From: Poindextera sp036272595
GTDB taxonomy: Bacteria; Pseudomonadota; Alphaproteobacteria; Caulobacterales; Caulobacteraceae
Assembly: GCA_036272595.1 (NCBI GenBank)
Contig: DATAYM010000076.1
Coordinates: 1-64,000 of the forward strand
DNA: 64,000 nt
Direction: 5' to 3'
In this document: positions 16,678 through 26,810 of the stretch, piece after piece
Layout of the letters: every line of letters begins with the position of its first letter
How positions within the stretch are numbered: position 1 is the stretch's first letter
Position numbers and translations under genes: made by a program
The notes under the pieces: generated by a model
Databases searched by the model: none
Seen by the model: the letters and a program-made list of their open reading frames with translations, nothing else
Told to the model about the DNA's origin: nothing

Positions 16678-17466
16678 TCAGGCCGGCTGAGCCTGGCTGC
16701 GGCGCTGCAGCGACTCCGACAGCAGCCGTTCCCAGCTGAACAGTGAAATCATGTGCGCGTAGATCTGGCCGAGGGCGCCGTTGTCGCGCAGCTCGACCAG
16801 CTTCTGCTGGGGCAGGGCCTTCAGCCGATCTTCCGAAACCCCGAAGAACTCCGCCACCAGCTGCGGCTCGAGCGCGACCCCGTCGGGCGAGCGCGGCGTG
16901 TAGGTGGTCTGGCGGGTCTCGAACAGGTCCAGATCGGTGAGCATCTTGACGAACAGGTCGGTCTGGCGCCGCTCGACATCGAACTGGCTGCAGAAGTCGA
17001 TGCAGCTCTTGGTGAATTCGGTCGGCTGGCCGTTCTCGAACAGCGGCACGTCGCCGCCGCCTTCGACCCACAGCGACGAGCCGCGGTCGATGCAGACCAC
17101 CATCTTCTGCGCCTGCTCGTCGAGCGCGCCGACGAAGGGGTAGCGGCGGATGAAGGCCGGCACATAGACGCCGGTGCGCCAGGCGCCGTCGTCGCTGACA
17201 TAGAGGTTCTCGCCGGCGGTCACGCCGACCACCGCCAGCGGCGCGCGCGCCTCGCCGGCGAAGATGATCGGATAGTTGACCGAAGCCGGCCCGAACTCGC
17301 CGACATGCAGCGGCACGAAATGCTGCTTGGCGACGAAGCCGAACGGCTTGTCCGTCTTGAGCAGGCCGAGATTGGCGTGGCGGCGCGGGTCGAGCGGCTC
17401 GGGCCGATCGTACAGCAGCACGTTGCCGGTGACGGGACTTTCGGGATCAGCCTTGTTGACGGCCAT
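16678..17466 (-). CDS. SapC family protein
   Basis: A 262-residue SapC-family protein. The family is common in Caulobacterales and named after a Campylobacter S-layer locus, but its biochemical function is not established. Recognisable segments are NVLLYDRPEPLDPRRHANLGL, FVPLHVGEFGPASVNYPIIF and LYVSDDGAWRTGVYVPAFIRRYPF. In other genomes these proteins often lie near TonB-dependent receptors, but not here. The ATG at 17466 begins MAVNKADPESP; an in-frame start at 17505 is possible but adds an arginine-containing tail. Its stop lies nine bases from the end of the convergent hotdog gene. Confidence 0.8.
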   Translation of the reverse strand: MAVNKADPESPVTGNVLLYDRPEPLDPRRHANLGLLKTDKPFGFVAKQHFVPLHVGEFGPASVNYPIIFAGEARAPLAVVGVTAGENLYVSDDGAWRTGVYVPAFIRRYPFVGALDEQAQKMVVCIDRGSSLWVEGGGDVPLFENGQPTEFTKSCIDFCSQFDVERRQTDLFVKMLTDLDLFETRQTTYTPRSPDGVALEPQLVAEFFGVSEDRLKALPQQKLVELRDNGALGQIYAHMISLFSWERLLSESLQRRSQAQPA

Positions 17467-17630
17467 TAAGCACCGGAGATTGGCGTGGGAGCGCGTCGCG
17501 CCCAAGGTCGGCGGCTTCTATCCGATCGGCTCGTCACGGGCAATGCGGCGCGATCGCGGGCCGCGGAAGGCTTGCGCGGGCGGCCCTGCTTCGCCTTCAA
17601 TGCAGAAAACCAGAAGGAAGGACGCCTCTC

Positions 17631-18488
17631 ATGCCGATCGACTATCCGCAGGTGCTCGAGCGCCGCACCGAAGGCGAAGGCGCCTGGACCAACCAGGAGA
17701 CCATCCTCTACGCCCTCGGCGTCGGCATGGGCGCCGATCCGATGGACGAGAAGGAGCTGGCTTTCGTCTATGAGCGGAACCTGAAGGCGCTGCCGAGCTT
17801 CGCCTCGGTGGTCCGCGCCCGGCCGGTCAGCTCGACCGGCCCCGAGGCGCGCATGCAGCTCAATCCGGTGCTGATCGTCGACGGCGAGCGCAACATCACC
17901 TTTCACAAGCCGATACCGCCGGAGGCCAAGGTCAAGACCAAGGGCCGGGTGGTCGGGGTGTTCGACAAGGGCAAGGACAAGGGCGCGGTGGTGGTCAACG
18001 AGACCATCATCACCGACGAGGCGGGCGATCCGATCGCCACCATCCTGGCCTCGCTGTTCGCCCGCGGCGACGGCGGCTTCGGCGGCCCCTCCGAAGGTCA
18101 GCCCGAGCCGCACACGGTGCCGACCCGCGGCCCCGACCTGTCGGTCGACCTGGCCACCGCGCCGGACCAGGCGCTGATCTACCGGCTGTCGGGCGATTTC
18201 AATCCGCTGCACGCCGATCCGGAGTTCGCCAGGCGCGCCGGCTTCCCGCGGCCGATCCTGCACGGACTGTGCACCTATGGCATTACCTGCCGGGCGGTGC
18301 TGCAGACCTATGCGGACTACGATCCGGCCGCGATCAAGAGCCACGCGGCGCGGTTCTCCTCGCCGGTGTTTCCGGGCGAGACCATCACCGTCGACCTGTG
18401 GAAGGACGGCGGCGTGATCTCATTCGAGGCGCGGATCAAGGAACGCGGCGTCACCTGCATCAAGAACGGCAAGACCGTCCTCGGCTAG
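17631..18488 (+). CDS. MaoC-family (R)-specific enoyl-CoA hydratase, double hotdog
   Basis: A 285-residue protein with two hotdog repeats, like the hydratase 2 part of peroxisomal multifunctional enzyme type 2. It would hydrate trans-2-enoyl-CoA to (R)-3-hydroxyacyl-CoA. The hydratase 2 motif is clear near residues 183-220: YRLSGDFNPLHADPEFA with the catalytic D-x-N-x-x-H set, then PRPILHGLCTYG. The N-terminal repeat lacks that motif and serves for binding, as usual. The ATG at 17631 follows GAAGGAAGG. It could work with the acyl-CoA synthetase at 5.8 kb and the acyl-CoA dehydrogenase at 24.9 kb. Confidence 0.87.
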   Translation: MPIDYPQVLERRTEGEGAWTNQETILYALGVGMGADPMDEKELAFVYERNLKALPSFASVVRARPVSSTGPEARMQLNPVLIVDGERNITFHKPIPPEAKVKTKGRVVGVFDKGKDKGAVVVNETIITDEAGDPIATILASLFARGDGGFGGPSEGQPEPHTVPTRGPDLSVDLATAPDQALIYRLSGDFNPLHADPEFARRAGFPRPILHGLCTYGITCRAVLQTYADYDPAAIKSHAARFSSPVFPGETITVDLWKDGGVISFEARIKERGVTCIKNGKTVLG

Positions 18489-18546
18489 CGTCACCAAGCT
18501 GTCGCCGCTGGCCGTTAGTCCTCGCCGTTTTCCGGAGTTCAAGCCC

Positions 18547-19338
18547 ATGGTCCGTCGTATCCTGCCGCCGCTGGCCGCGGCGGGCCTGATCCTGGCGTCC
18601 TTCGCCGTCGCCCAGACCCCGCCGCCGCCGGTGACCGGCTACCTGACGCCTGACACCATGCCGCAGACGCTGCGCATCCTGCCGCCGCCGCCGCCGGCCG
18701 GGTCCGGCCGCCAGGCCGACGACGAGGCGATCTTCGCCAGGACGCGGGCGCTGAAAGGCGATCCGCGCTGGGCGTTGGCGACGTCGGACGCCGACATGCA
18801 CTCTGGGCCGAGCATGTTCGCCTGTGCGGTCGGGATCGACCTCAACGCCGATAACGCGCCGACCTTGAAGCGGCTGTTCTCGCGGGCCGGCCATGACGCC
18901 CTCGGCGTGGTCGATCCGCCGAAGGACAGTTTCAACCGGCCAAGGCCCTATGTCGGGGCGGCGGGCGATCCGCCGATCTGCGTCGAGAAGACCGACGCCC
19001 TGGCCAAGAGTCCATCCTATCCGTCCGGCCATTCCACGCTCAGCTGGGCCTGGGGACTGATCCTGGCGGAACTGGTTCCGGACCGCTCGACCGAGATCCT
19101 GATGCGCGCCCGCGCCATCGGCGAAAGCCGTGTCATATGCGGCGTCCACTATCTGAGCGACGTCGACGAGGGCCGCACCAACGGCTCGGCCCTGGTGGCG
19201 GCGCTGCATTCCAGCCCCGAGTTCCGCGCCGACATGGACAAGGCCCGCGCCGAAATCGCCGCCGCCCGCCAGACGCCGCATGTCGGTCCCGGCGATTGCC
19301 TGGACACCGACCAGGCGGCGCAGCAGCCGCTCAACTAG
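18547..19338 (+). CDS. Class A (PhoN-type) acid phosphatase, PAP2 superfamily
   Basis: A 263-residue secreted phosphatase. The signal peptide ends near residue 22 (FAVAQ), followed by a proline-rich segment. The PAP2 signature is complete: KDSFNRPRP (K-x6-RP), SYPSGHS (P-SGH) and GESRVICGVHYLSDVDEG (SR-x5-H-x3-D), all near residues 128-215. It is a broad-specificity phosphomonoesterase by family and acts in the periplasm. The start ATG follows GGAG. The dispersed double-hairpin repeat begins 34 bases after its stop codon and may serve as a terminator. Confidence 0.9.
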   Translation: MVRRILPPLAAAGLILASFAVAQTPPPPVTGYLTPDTMPQTLRILPPPPPAGSGRQADDEAIFARTRALKGDPRWALATSDADMHSGPSMFACAVGIDLNADNAPTLKRLFSRAGHDALGVVDPPKDSFNRPRPYVGAAGDPPICVEKTDALAKSPSYPSGHSTLSWAWGLILAELVPDRSTEILMRARAIGESRVICGVHYLSDVDEGRTNGSALVAALHSSPEFRADMDKARAEIAAARQTPHVGPGDCLDTDQAAQQPLN

Positions 19339-19372
19339 GAGCCAAGCCCGTTCAAACCGGCTCACCCCTTTT

Positions 19373-19472
19373 CGTCATGGCCCGACTTGTTCGGGCCACC
19401 CATGATCACCGCCTCGGGTCAGTGTCTATGGGTCCCCCGCATTCCGCCTTCGGCTCCAGCGGGGGATGACGG
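19373..19472 (+). repeat. Dispersed double-hairpin repeat, copy A
   Basis: A unit of about 100 bp made of a first hairpin (GGCCCG-acttgtt-CGGGCC), a spacer with CCATGATCACCG and TGTCTATGG, and a second hairpin with arms CCCCCGC and GCGGGGG around ATTCCG/CTCCA. It ends GATGACGGGGTTTT. Copies B (46465) and C (61835, inverted) share the hairpins and spacer blocks. It fills the gap between the convergent acid phosphatase and GNAT genes. Confidence 0.85.
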
Positions 19473-19490
19473 GGTTTTGTTGCACCAGCT

Positions 19491-20048
19491 TCAGCGAACG
19501 TCGCTGGAGCCGATCGGCCGCCGCGCCAAGTAGACCACGTGCGACCTCAAAGGGTCCTCGGCCGCAAGGGCGGGATGCTCGAAATCCAGCGCCGCGGCCC
19601 GGCTCATGCCGATGCGCCGCATCACCGCTTCCGAGCGGTGGTTGGTCGCCGCGGTCCAGGCGTAGATCTCGTCATCCGCGAAGACGCCGAAGCCCCATGG
19701 AATGATCGCCGCCGAGGCCTCCGTCGCGTAGCCGAAGCCCCAGGCGTCGCGGGCCAACAGCCAGCCGATCTCGACACGGCCGACCATGGGGTGCTCCCAC
19801 TCGACCGGCTGGCGGCGGCAGCCGACGCGGCCGACCAGAGCCCCATCCTGGTTTCGCACAACGGCGAGCTGGCCGTGACCGCGCTCCGTCCAGAAGGCCA
19901 GCATCCGGTCGAAGTCGCCCATCGCCTGGTCGCGGGTCCGGGCGCCGCCAAGCCAGTCGCCGACCTCCCGATCGGTCACCATGCCGACGAAGGCGTCGCG
20001 ATCGGTCTCGATCCATGGCCGCAAGACAAGACGTTCGGTTTCGATCAT
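19491..20048 (-). CDS. GNAT-family acetyltransferase, RimJ/RimL type
   Basis: A 185-residue acetyltransferase that begins MIETERLVLRPW, the usual opening of the RimJ/RimL group that acts on protein N-termini or small amines. Further family segments are EIGWLLARDAWGFGYATEASAAI (acetyl-CoA binding, about residues 88-110) and WTAATNHRSEAVMRRIGM. The ATG at 20048 overlaps the aguB stop by four bases, so it is the third gene of the agmatine operon. A role in acetylating putrescine or agmatine is possible from context, but the sequence looks like the general group rather than a polyamine acetyltransferase. Confidence 0.8.
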   Translation of the reverse strand: MIETERLVLRPWIETDRDAFVGMVTDREVGDWLGGARTRDQAMGDFDRMLAFWTERGHGQLAVVRNQDGALVGRVGCRRQPVEWEHPMVGRVEIGWLLARDAWGFGYATEASAAIIPWGFGVFADDEIYAWTAATNHRSEAVMRRIGMSRAAALDFEHPALAAEDPLRSHVVYLARRPIGSSDVR

Positions 20049-20919
20049 GCCGGCCTCGGCTGGGTCAGAGCGCCATAGAGGTCGGGCCGGCGGTCGCGGA
20101 AGAAGCCCCAGGCGGCGCGGTGGCGGGCCAGGAAGTCGAGGTCGAAGCTGGCCACGGCGAAGCCCTCGTCGTCGGGGCCGAGGTCGGCGACCAGGTCGCC
20201 GCGGTGGTCGCAGATGAAGCTGGAGCCATAGAAGCGCTGGCCGCCGCCGGGATAGTCGTCCCACGGCTCGAAGCCGGTGCGGTTGGCGCCGGCGACCGGG
20301 ATGATGTTGGAGACGGCGTGGCCCTGCATGGCCCGCCGCCAGGGCAGGGCGGTGTCCAGGCTCGGATCGTGCGGCTCGGAGCCGATGGCGGTGGGATAGA
20401 GCAGGGCCTCGGCGCCCATCAGGGTCATGGCCCGCGCCGCTTCCGGGTACCATTGGTCCCAGCAGACGCCGACGCCCAGCCGGCCGTGGCGGGTGTCCCA
20501 GACCCGGAAACCGGTGTCGCCGGGGCGGAAATAGTATTTCTCCTGGTAGCCCGGCCCATCGGGGATGTGGCTCTTGCGGTAGAGGCCGAGCAGCGCGCCG
20601 TCGGCGTCGATCATCACCAGGCTGTTGAAATAGTGCGGCCCCTCGCGCTCGAAGATCGAGATGGGCAGCACCACGCCCAGCTCGGCGGCCAGGGGTGCCA
20701 GGGCGGTGACGCACGGATGGGTGCGCCAGGGGTGGGCCTCGGCGAACCAGCGCTCCTCCTGCCGCACGCAGAAATAGGGGCCCTGGAACAGCTCCGGCGG
20801 CAGGATGACCTGGGCGCCGGCGGCGGCGGCCTCGCGGATCAGCCCCGCGGTGCGGGCGATGTTGCCGGCGAGGTCGTCGCCATAGGCGCTTTGCAGCACG
20901 CCGAGGCTCAGGGCGCGGG

Positions 20920-20923
<4 letters not shown>
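20045..20923 (-). CDS. aguB: N-carbamoylputrescine amidase
   Basis: A 292-residue nitrilase-superfamily enzyme that hydrolyses N-carbamoylputrescine to putrescine, CO2 and ammonia. The Glu-Lys-Cys triad is visible in ILPPELFQGPYFC (Glu), LYRKSHIPDGPGYQEKYYF (Lys) and GVGVCWDQWYPEAARAM (Cys, about residue 152). The last two segments are diagnostic for the plant and bacterial carbamoylputrescine branch. Four-base overlaps link it with aguA upstream and the GNAT gene downstream. The pair gives the agmatine deiminase route to putrescine. Confidence 0.94.
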
Positions 20924-21924
<1,001 letters not shown>

Positions 21925-21962
21925 GGACTGCCTAATAGACCAAAGAGCCGCGGGCGTGAGCC

Positions 21963-22559
21963 CTATCGGAAGGCCAGCGGACCCCAGATGCGCTTGACCA
22001 CGCCGTCCTTGCCGCAGCCCAGGCGATAGGCGCCGTAGGCCACGATGTTCTTGTCGGCATAGTGCTGGTGATAGTCTTCCGCCGGCCAGAAGGTCGCAGC
22101 ATCGCGGATCGGTGTGACGATCTTGCCCTTCAGCGGCCCGTTTTCGAGCGCGGCCTTCGACGCCTCGGCGATGCGGCGCTGGTCCGGCGAATTGACGAAG
22201 ATGGCGCTGTGATAGGAAGCGCCGCGGTCGCAGAAGGCGCCGCCGGCGTCGGTGGGGTCGATCAGGTGCCAGTAGCGCTGTACCAGGGCCGCATAGCTGA
22301 TCTTCGCCGGATCGAAGGTCAGCTTGATCGATTCCAGGTGGCCGGTGGTCTCGCTGGACACCTGGTCATAGGTCGGATGGTCGACATGGCCGCCAGTGTA
22401 GCCGACCTCGCTCGAGACCACGCCGGGAATGTGCTCCATGTCGTGCTGCATCGTCCAGAAACAGCCGCCGGAAAAGACCGCGGTCTGCGGCGCCGCGGCC
22501 AGGGCGGGCGCGGCGATGGCGAGCGCGAAGGCGGCGGCGATGGCCAGCATGGTTTTCAT
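21963..22559 (-). CDS. msrA: Peptide methionine-(S)-S-oxide reductase MsrA, exported
   Basis: A 198-residue MsrA that reduces methionine S-sulfoxide in proteins. The ATG at 22559 gives a clear signal peptide (MKTMLAIAAAFALAIAAPALA), so this copy acts outside the cytosol. The catalytic motif GGCFW (about residues 31-35) is followed by GVVSSEVGYTGG and later DYHQHY. A C-terminal cysteine in YRLGCGKDG may serve as resolving residue. Only 79 bases separate it from the divergent lysK, so their promoters must overlap. Periplasmic location links it with DsbD-type electron supply, although no direct partner gene is nearby. Confidence 0.92.
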   Translation of the reverse strand: MKTMLAIAAAFALAIAAPALAAAPQTAVFSGGCFWTMQHDMEHIPGVVSSEVGYTGGHVDHPTYDQVSSETTGHLESIKLTFDPAKISYAALVQRYWHLIDPTDAGGAFCDRGASYHSAIFVNSPDQRRIAEASKAALENGPLKGKIVTPIRDAATFWPAEDYHQHYADKNIVAYGAYRLGCGKDGVVKRIWGPLAFR

Positions 22560-22638
22560 CCGCACATAGTGGGAAGCTCTGGTGGCCGCTTCAAGGCAAG
22601 GCTTGCATCGGGCCCTTGCGCGGCCTTTAAGGCCGGCC

Positions 22639-24318
22639 ATGATGCAAGGTCTTTCCTCATTGGCGCGCGAGGCCAAGTCCTGGCCGTTCGAGCAGGCCCG
22701 GCTGCTGATCGCGCGCATCCTGCGTCTGCGGCTGGATGACGCCGAGCGCGACCTCGCCGCCAGCCTGATCGCGGCCGGCAAGGCCGACGAGGCGGCGGCG
22801 ACCTTCGGGGCCCTGCGCCGGCCGGTGGTGTTTTCCTGCGGCTACGGGCCCTCCGGCCCGCCGCACCTGGGCACCTTCGGCGAGGTGGCGCGGCCGAGCA
22901 TGGTGCGCCAGGCCTTCCGCGCGCTCACTGACGAGGCCATCCCCACCCGGCTGATCTGCGTCTCCGACGACATGGACGGCATGCGCCGCATCGCGCCCAA
23001 CCTGCCCAACCAGGCCATGCTCCACGAGGACATGGGCAAGTCGCTGACCGCCGTGCGCGATCCGTTCGGCGAGCACGAGAGCTTCGGCGCCCACAACAAC
23101 GCCCGCCTGCGCGCCTTCCTCGACGAGGCCGGGTTCGACTACGAGTTCCTGTCGGCGACCCACGCCTATCGTTCCGGCCTCTATGACCAGACCTTGCTGA
23201 CCGCCCTCGCCCGGTTCGACGACATCCAGGCGATCATGCTGCCGACGCTGGGGCCGGAGCGGCGCGCCACCTATTCGCCCTTCCTGCCGATCAGCCCGAA
23301 GACCGGCCACGTGCTCGAGGTCCCGACCCTGGAGCGCCACGTCGAGCGCGGGACCATCGTCTTCGCCGACGAGGACGGCGAACTGACCGAGCTGCCGGTC
23401 ACCGGCGGCGCGGTGAAGATGCAGTGGCGGCCGGACTGGGCCATGCGCTGGACCGCGCTCGGGGTGGATTTCGAGATGTCCGGCAAGGACCTGATCGATT
23501 CGGTCAAGGTCTCCAGCAAGATCTGCCGCGTGCTCGGCGGCGAGCCGCCGGACGGGTTCAATTTCGAGCTGTTCCTCGACGAGAACGGCCAGCGCATCTC
23601 CAAGTCCAAGGGCAACGGGCTGACCATGGAGGACTGGCTGCGCTACGGGACCACCGAGAGCCTGGCCTATTACATGTTCCAGTCGCCGCGCTCGGCCAAG
23701 CGGCTCTATTTCGACGTCATCCCGCGCGCCACCGACGAATACCTGCAGCAGCTGGACGCCTACAACCGCCGCGACAACGCCGCCAATCGGCTCGACAATC
23801 CGGCCTGGTTCGTCCATCGCGGCGCCCCGCCCGAGCGTGGTTCGCCGGTGTCGTTCAGCCTGCTGCTCAACCTGGTCTCGGCGGCCAACGCCTCCAGCAA
23901 GGCCATCCTCTGGGGCTTCCTGAGCCGCCACCTGCCGGGCGCCTCGCCGCAGACCGAGCCGCTGCTGGACCGCCTGTGCGGCTACGCCATCAACTATTAC
24001 GAGGACTTCGTGCGGCCGGCGAAGAGGTTCCGGCCGCCGGACGAGCGCGAGCGCGCGGCCTTCGCCGATCTCCTGGCGCGGCTGAAGACCCTGCCGGCGG
24101 AGTGCGAGGCCGGCGAGCTGATCCAGAACGAGGTCTATGCGGCGGGCAAGGCGGCCGGCTTCGAGCCGCTGCGCGACTGGTTCGCCGCCCTCTACGAAGT
24201 GCTGCTGGGCCAGAGCCAGGGGCCGCGCTTCGGCTCCTTCGCGGCCATCTTTGGCCTGGAGCGCACCATCGGCCTGATCGAGCGGGCGCTGGCGGGCGAG
24301 GACCTGGCGGTCAGCTGA
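22639..24318 (+). CDS. lysK: Lysyl-tRNA synthetase, class I
   Basis: A 559-residue class I LysRS, the archaeal-type enzyme typical of alphaproteobacteria. The HIGH-like motif appears as GPSGPPHLGTFGE (residues 70-82) and the KMSKS-like motif as ISKSKGNG (320-327). Conserved VSDDMDGMRRI and the CGYG segment are also present. It attaches lysine to tRNA-Lys and replaces class II LysS. Two adjacent ATG codons (22639 and 22642) are possible starts. It is divergent from msrA and is followed by the promoter of the MerR gene. Confidence 0.95.
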   Translation: MMQGLSSLAREAKSWPFEQARLLIARILRLRLDDAERDLAASLIAAGKADEAAATFGALRRPVVFSCGYGPSGPPHLGTFGEVARPSMVRQAFRALTDEAIPTRLICVSDDMDGMRRIAPNLPNQAMLHEDMGKSLTAVRDPFGEHESFGAHNNARLRAFLDEAGFDYEFLSATHAYRSGLYDQTLLTALARFDDIQAIMLPTLGPERRATYSPFLPISPKTGHVLEVPTLERHVERGTIVFADEDGELTELPVTGGAVKMQWRPDWAMRWTALGVDFEMSGKDLIDSVKVSSKICRVLGGEPPDGFNFELFLDENGQRISKSKGNGLTMEDWLRYGTTESLAYYMFQSPRSAKRLYFDVIPRATDEYLQQLDAYNRRDNAANRLDNPAWFVHRGAPPERGSPVSFSLLLNLVSAANASSKAILWGFLSRHLPGASPQTEPLLDRLCGYAINYYEDFVRPAKRFRPPDERERAAFADLLARLKTLPAECEAGELIQNEVYAAGKAAGFEPLRDWFAALYEVLLGQSQGPRFGSFAAIFGLERTIGLIERALAGEDLAVS

Positions 24319-24337
24319 CGCGGGCGACCTGTGGAGC

Positions 24338-24366
24338 TTGACGTTTACGTAAGCGGGAACTAGGAC
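24338..24366 (+). promoter_or_regulatory. Promoter with MerR-type operator in the spacer
   Basis: TTGACG (24338-24343) and TAGGAC (24361-24366) are 17 bases apart. The spacer contains the dyad TTACGTAA (24345-24352) within CGTTTACGTAAGCG. A dyad between the -35 and -10 boxes is the usual place for MerR regulators, and ACGT-centred sites are known for the LiuR-type MerR regulators of acyl-CoA catabolism. It precedes the MerR gene by 23 bases. Confidence 0.6.
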
Positions 24367-24389
24367 GGACTCCATAAGGGAGGCCGGCA

Positions 24390-24863
24390 ATGTCCGATCT
24401 GCGACGTCCAGAACGCACCTACACGATCCGCCAGCTGTGCATCGAATTCAAGGTCACCCCGCGCGCGCTCAGGTTCTATGAGGACAAGGGGCTGCTCTCG
24501 CCGGCGCGCGAGGGCCTTAACCGGGTCTACAACTATCGCGACCGTGCCCGGCTGATCCTGATCCTGCGCGGCAAGCGCGTCGGCCTCAGCCTCGCCGACA
24601 TCCGCGAGATCCTCGAGCTCTACACCCCCGACGACGGCGGCGCCGCCCAGGCGGCCAAGTCGCTGCGCAAGTTCCAGGACCAGATCGTGGCCCTGGAAGC
24701 CAAGCGCGAGGACATCGACCACGCGCTGGAAGCCCTTCGCGAAGGCTGCAAGGCGATGGAAGCCCGGCTGGCCGACACCCGGCCCGACCTTTTGCCGAAG
24801 GCCAAGGATTATGATCAGGTGCTGCGCGAGCGCCTGGACGGCGTGCACGAATTCGCCAAATAG
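24390..24863 (+). CDS. MerR-family transcriptional regulator (LiuR-like)
   Basis: A 157-residue regulator. The N-terminal winged helix-turn-helix is clear in YTIRQLCIEFKVTPRALRFYEDKGLLSP (residues 11-38), then RVYNYRDRARL and RGKRVGLSLADIREIL. A long coiled-coil dimer helix follows (about residues 85-130). There is no C-terminal cysteine cluster, so metal sensing is unlikely. The next gene is an acyl-CoA dehydrogenase 37 bases downstream, matching the common pairing of such MerR proteins with branched-chain or fatty-acid catabolism. It probably regulates its own operon through the ACGT dyad upstream. Confidence 0.85.
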   Translation: MSDLRRPERTYTIRQLCIEFKVTPRALRFYEDKGLLSPAREGLNRVYNYRDRARLILILRGKRVGLSLADIREILELYTPDDGGAAQAAKSLRKFQDQIVALEAKREDIDHALEALREGCKAMEARLADTRPDLLPKAKDYDQVLRERLDGVHEFAK

Positions 24864-24900
24864 TCCGCCTCTTTCGGACCTAGCCCCACGGTTGACAACC

Positions 24901-26685
24901 ATGAGCTACCGCGCCCCCGTTCGCGACCAGATGTTCGTGCTCAGGGAGGTGCTGGAGCTCGACCGCTACAGCAACCTGCCGGGCTTCGCCGACGCGGCGC
25001 TGGACACGGTCGAGCAGATCCTGACCGAGTCGGCGCGCTTCTGCGAGGAGGTGCTGGCCCCGATCAACAAGGTCGGCGACAGCGAAGGCTGCCGCTGGTC
25101 GCCGGACTACAGCGTCGCCACGCCCAAGGGCTTCAAGGACGCCTACCGGGCCATGGTGGAGGCCGGCTGGCCGGCGCTCGGCGCTGCGGCCGAGTTCGGC
25201 GGCCAGGCCCTGCCGCGGGTGGTCAACCTGGCCTTTTCCGAGATGTCGTCCTCGGCCAACATGGCCTTTTCCATGTATCCGGGCCTGACCCACGGGGCCT
25301 ATTCCGCCATCCTGGAAGGCGGCTCGCCCGAACAGAAGGCGACCTACCTGCCCAAGCTGGCCTCGGGCCAGTGGGGCGGCACCATGAACCTGACCGAGCC
25401 CCAGTGCGGCACCGACCTCGGCCTCCTGCGCACCAAGGCCGTGCCGCAAGCCGACGGCTCCTACCGCATCACCGGCGAAAAGATCTGGATCTCCGGCGGC
25501 GAGCACGACCTGGCGGAAAACATCGTCCACCTGGTGCTGGCCCGCATCGAAGGCGCGCCGGCCGGGGTGCGCGGCATCTCGCTCTTCATCACCCCCAAGT
25601 TCCTGCCCGGCGCCGACGGCGGGGTCGGCCCGCGCAATGACGGCGTCCGGTGCGTCGGGCTGGAAGAGAAGATGGGCATCCACGGCAACGCCACCTGCTT
25701 CATGTCCTACGAAGACGCGCAAGGCTGGCTGATCGGCGAGGAGAACGCCGGGCTGCGGCTGATGTTCGTGATGATGAACGAGGCCAGGCTGGGCGTCGGC
25801 CTGCAGGGCCTGGCCCAGGGCGAGGCGGCCTACCAGGCGGCCTGCGACTTCGCCCGCGAACGGCTGCAGGGCCGGGCGCTGTCCGGTCCGAAGAACCCCG
25901 ACGGCCCGGCTGACCCGATCATCGTGCATCCGGACATCCGCCGCATGCTGATGGACAGCCGCGCCCTCCTCGAGGGCGGCCGCGCCTTCCTGCTCTGGAC
26001 GGCGTTGCAGGGCGACCTGATGCACGAGAGCCCCGACGCGGCGGTGCGCGAAAAGGCGGCCGACTACATGGGCCTGATGACCCCGGTGGCGAAGGGCTTC
26101 CTCACCGACAAGGGTTTCAGGATCTGCTCCGACGCCATGCAGGTGCATGGCGGTTCCGGCTTCACCGAGCATTTCCCGGCCAGCCAGTACCTGCGCGACG
26201 TGCGCATCAGCATGATCTACGAGGGCGCCAACGGCATCCAGGCGCTGGACCTGGTCGGCCGCAAGCTGGCGGCCAACGGCGGCCGGGCGGTGCTGAAATT
26301 CTTCGCCGAGATCGACGCCTTCACCGACGAGCACGCCAACGATACGGGCCTCGCCCCCTTTGTCGAGGGCCTGGGCGGCGCGAAGGCGCAGCTGCAGGAG
26401 GCGACCGGCTGGCTGATGCAGAACGGCCTGCAGAACCCGGAGGAGGCCGGCGCGGCCTCGAGCGACTACCTGCACCTTTTCGGCCTGACGGCGCTCGCCT
26501 ACATGTGGGCGCTGATCGCCAGGGCGGCCCTGGCCAAGGCCGGCGACGCCGACTCCTTCTACGCCGACAAGCTGACCACCGGCCGCTACTTCCTGGACCG
26601 CATCCTGCCCGACAGCGCCGCCCACCTGGCCAAGCTGAAAGCCGGCGCGAAGACCATGATGGCGCTGAAGGCCGAGGCGTTCTGA
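24901..26685 (+). CDS. Acyl-CoA dehydrogenase, DmdC/FadE-like long form
   Basis: A 594-residue FAD enzyme that introduces the alpha-beta double bond into an acyl-CoA. It belongs to the roughly 590-residue branch that includes 3-methylmercaptopropionyl-CoA dehydrogenase (DmdC). Seen: GTMNLTEPQCGTDLGLLRTKA (FAD binding), YRITGEKIWISGGEHDL, EEKMGIHGNATCFM, and QVHGGSGFTEHFPASQYLRDVRISMIYEGANGIQALDLVGRKL with the catalytic-Glu region YEGAN. A C-terminal extra domain ends LKAEAF. It probably shares a transcript with the MerR gene. Whether the substrate is a sulfur or a fatty acyl-CoA cannot be decided by sequence alone. Confidence 0.9.
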   Translation: MSYRAPVRDQMFVLREVLELDRYSNLPGFADAALDTVEQILTESARFCEEVLAPINKVGDSEGCRWSPDYSVATPKGFKDAYRAMVEAGWPALGAAAEFGGQALPRVVNLAFSEMSSSANMAFSMYPGLTHGAYSAILEGGSPEQKATYLPKLASGQWGGTMNLTEPQCGTDLGLLRTKAVPQADGSYRITGEKIWISGGEHDLAENIVHLVLARIEGAPAGVRGISLFITPKFLPGADGGVGPRNDGVRCVGLEEKMGIHGNATCFMSYEDAQGWLIGEENAGLRLMFVMMNEARLGVGLQGLAQGEAAYQAACDFARERLQGRALSGPKNPDGPADPIIVHPDIRRMLMDSRALLEGGRAFLLWTALQGDLMHESPDAAVREKAADYMGLMTPVAKGFLTDKGFRICSDAMQVHGGSGFTEHFPASQYLRDVRISMIYEGANGIQALDLVGRKLAANGGRAVLKFFAEIDAFTDEHANDTGLAPFVEGLGGAKAQLQEATGWLMQNGLQNPEEAGAASSDYLHLFGLTALAYMWALIARAALAKAGDADSFYADKLTTGRYFLDRILPDSAAHLAKLKAGAKTMMALKAEAF

Positions 26686-26740
26686 GGTCTGGCAAACGGC
26701 CGGCCTATACCGCGCAAGCGGGGCTTAAGTTATGGACCAC

Positions 26741-26810
26741 TAAGTACACAAAGGGCACAAAGGGTCAGCACCGGCCCTTGCTCTTCTTTGTGTCCTTCGT
26801 GTCCTTCATG
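26741..26810. repeat. CACAAAGG inverted repeat
   Basis: Arms built on ACACAAAGGGCACAAAGGG (about 26746-26764) and TTTGTGTCCTTCGTGTCC (about 26787-26804) are inverted copies with a few mismatches and can form one long stem. A smaller hairpin, ATCCCGC-ttt-GCGGGGAT, follows near 26853-26872. The unit sits between the acyl-CoA dehydrogenase and vsr genes, which converge. I see no gene in this gap. Confidence 0.65.
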
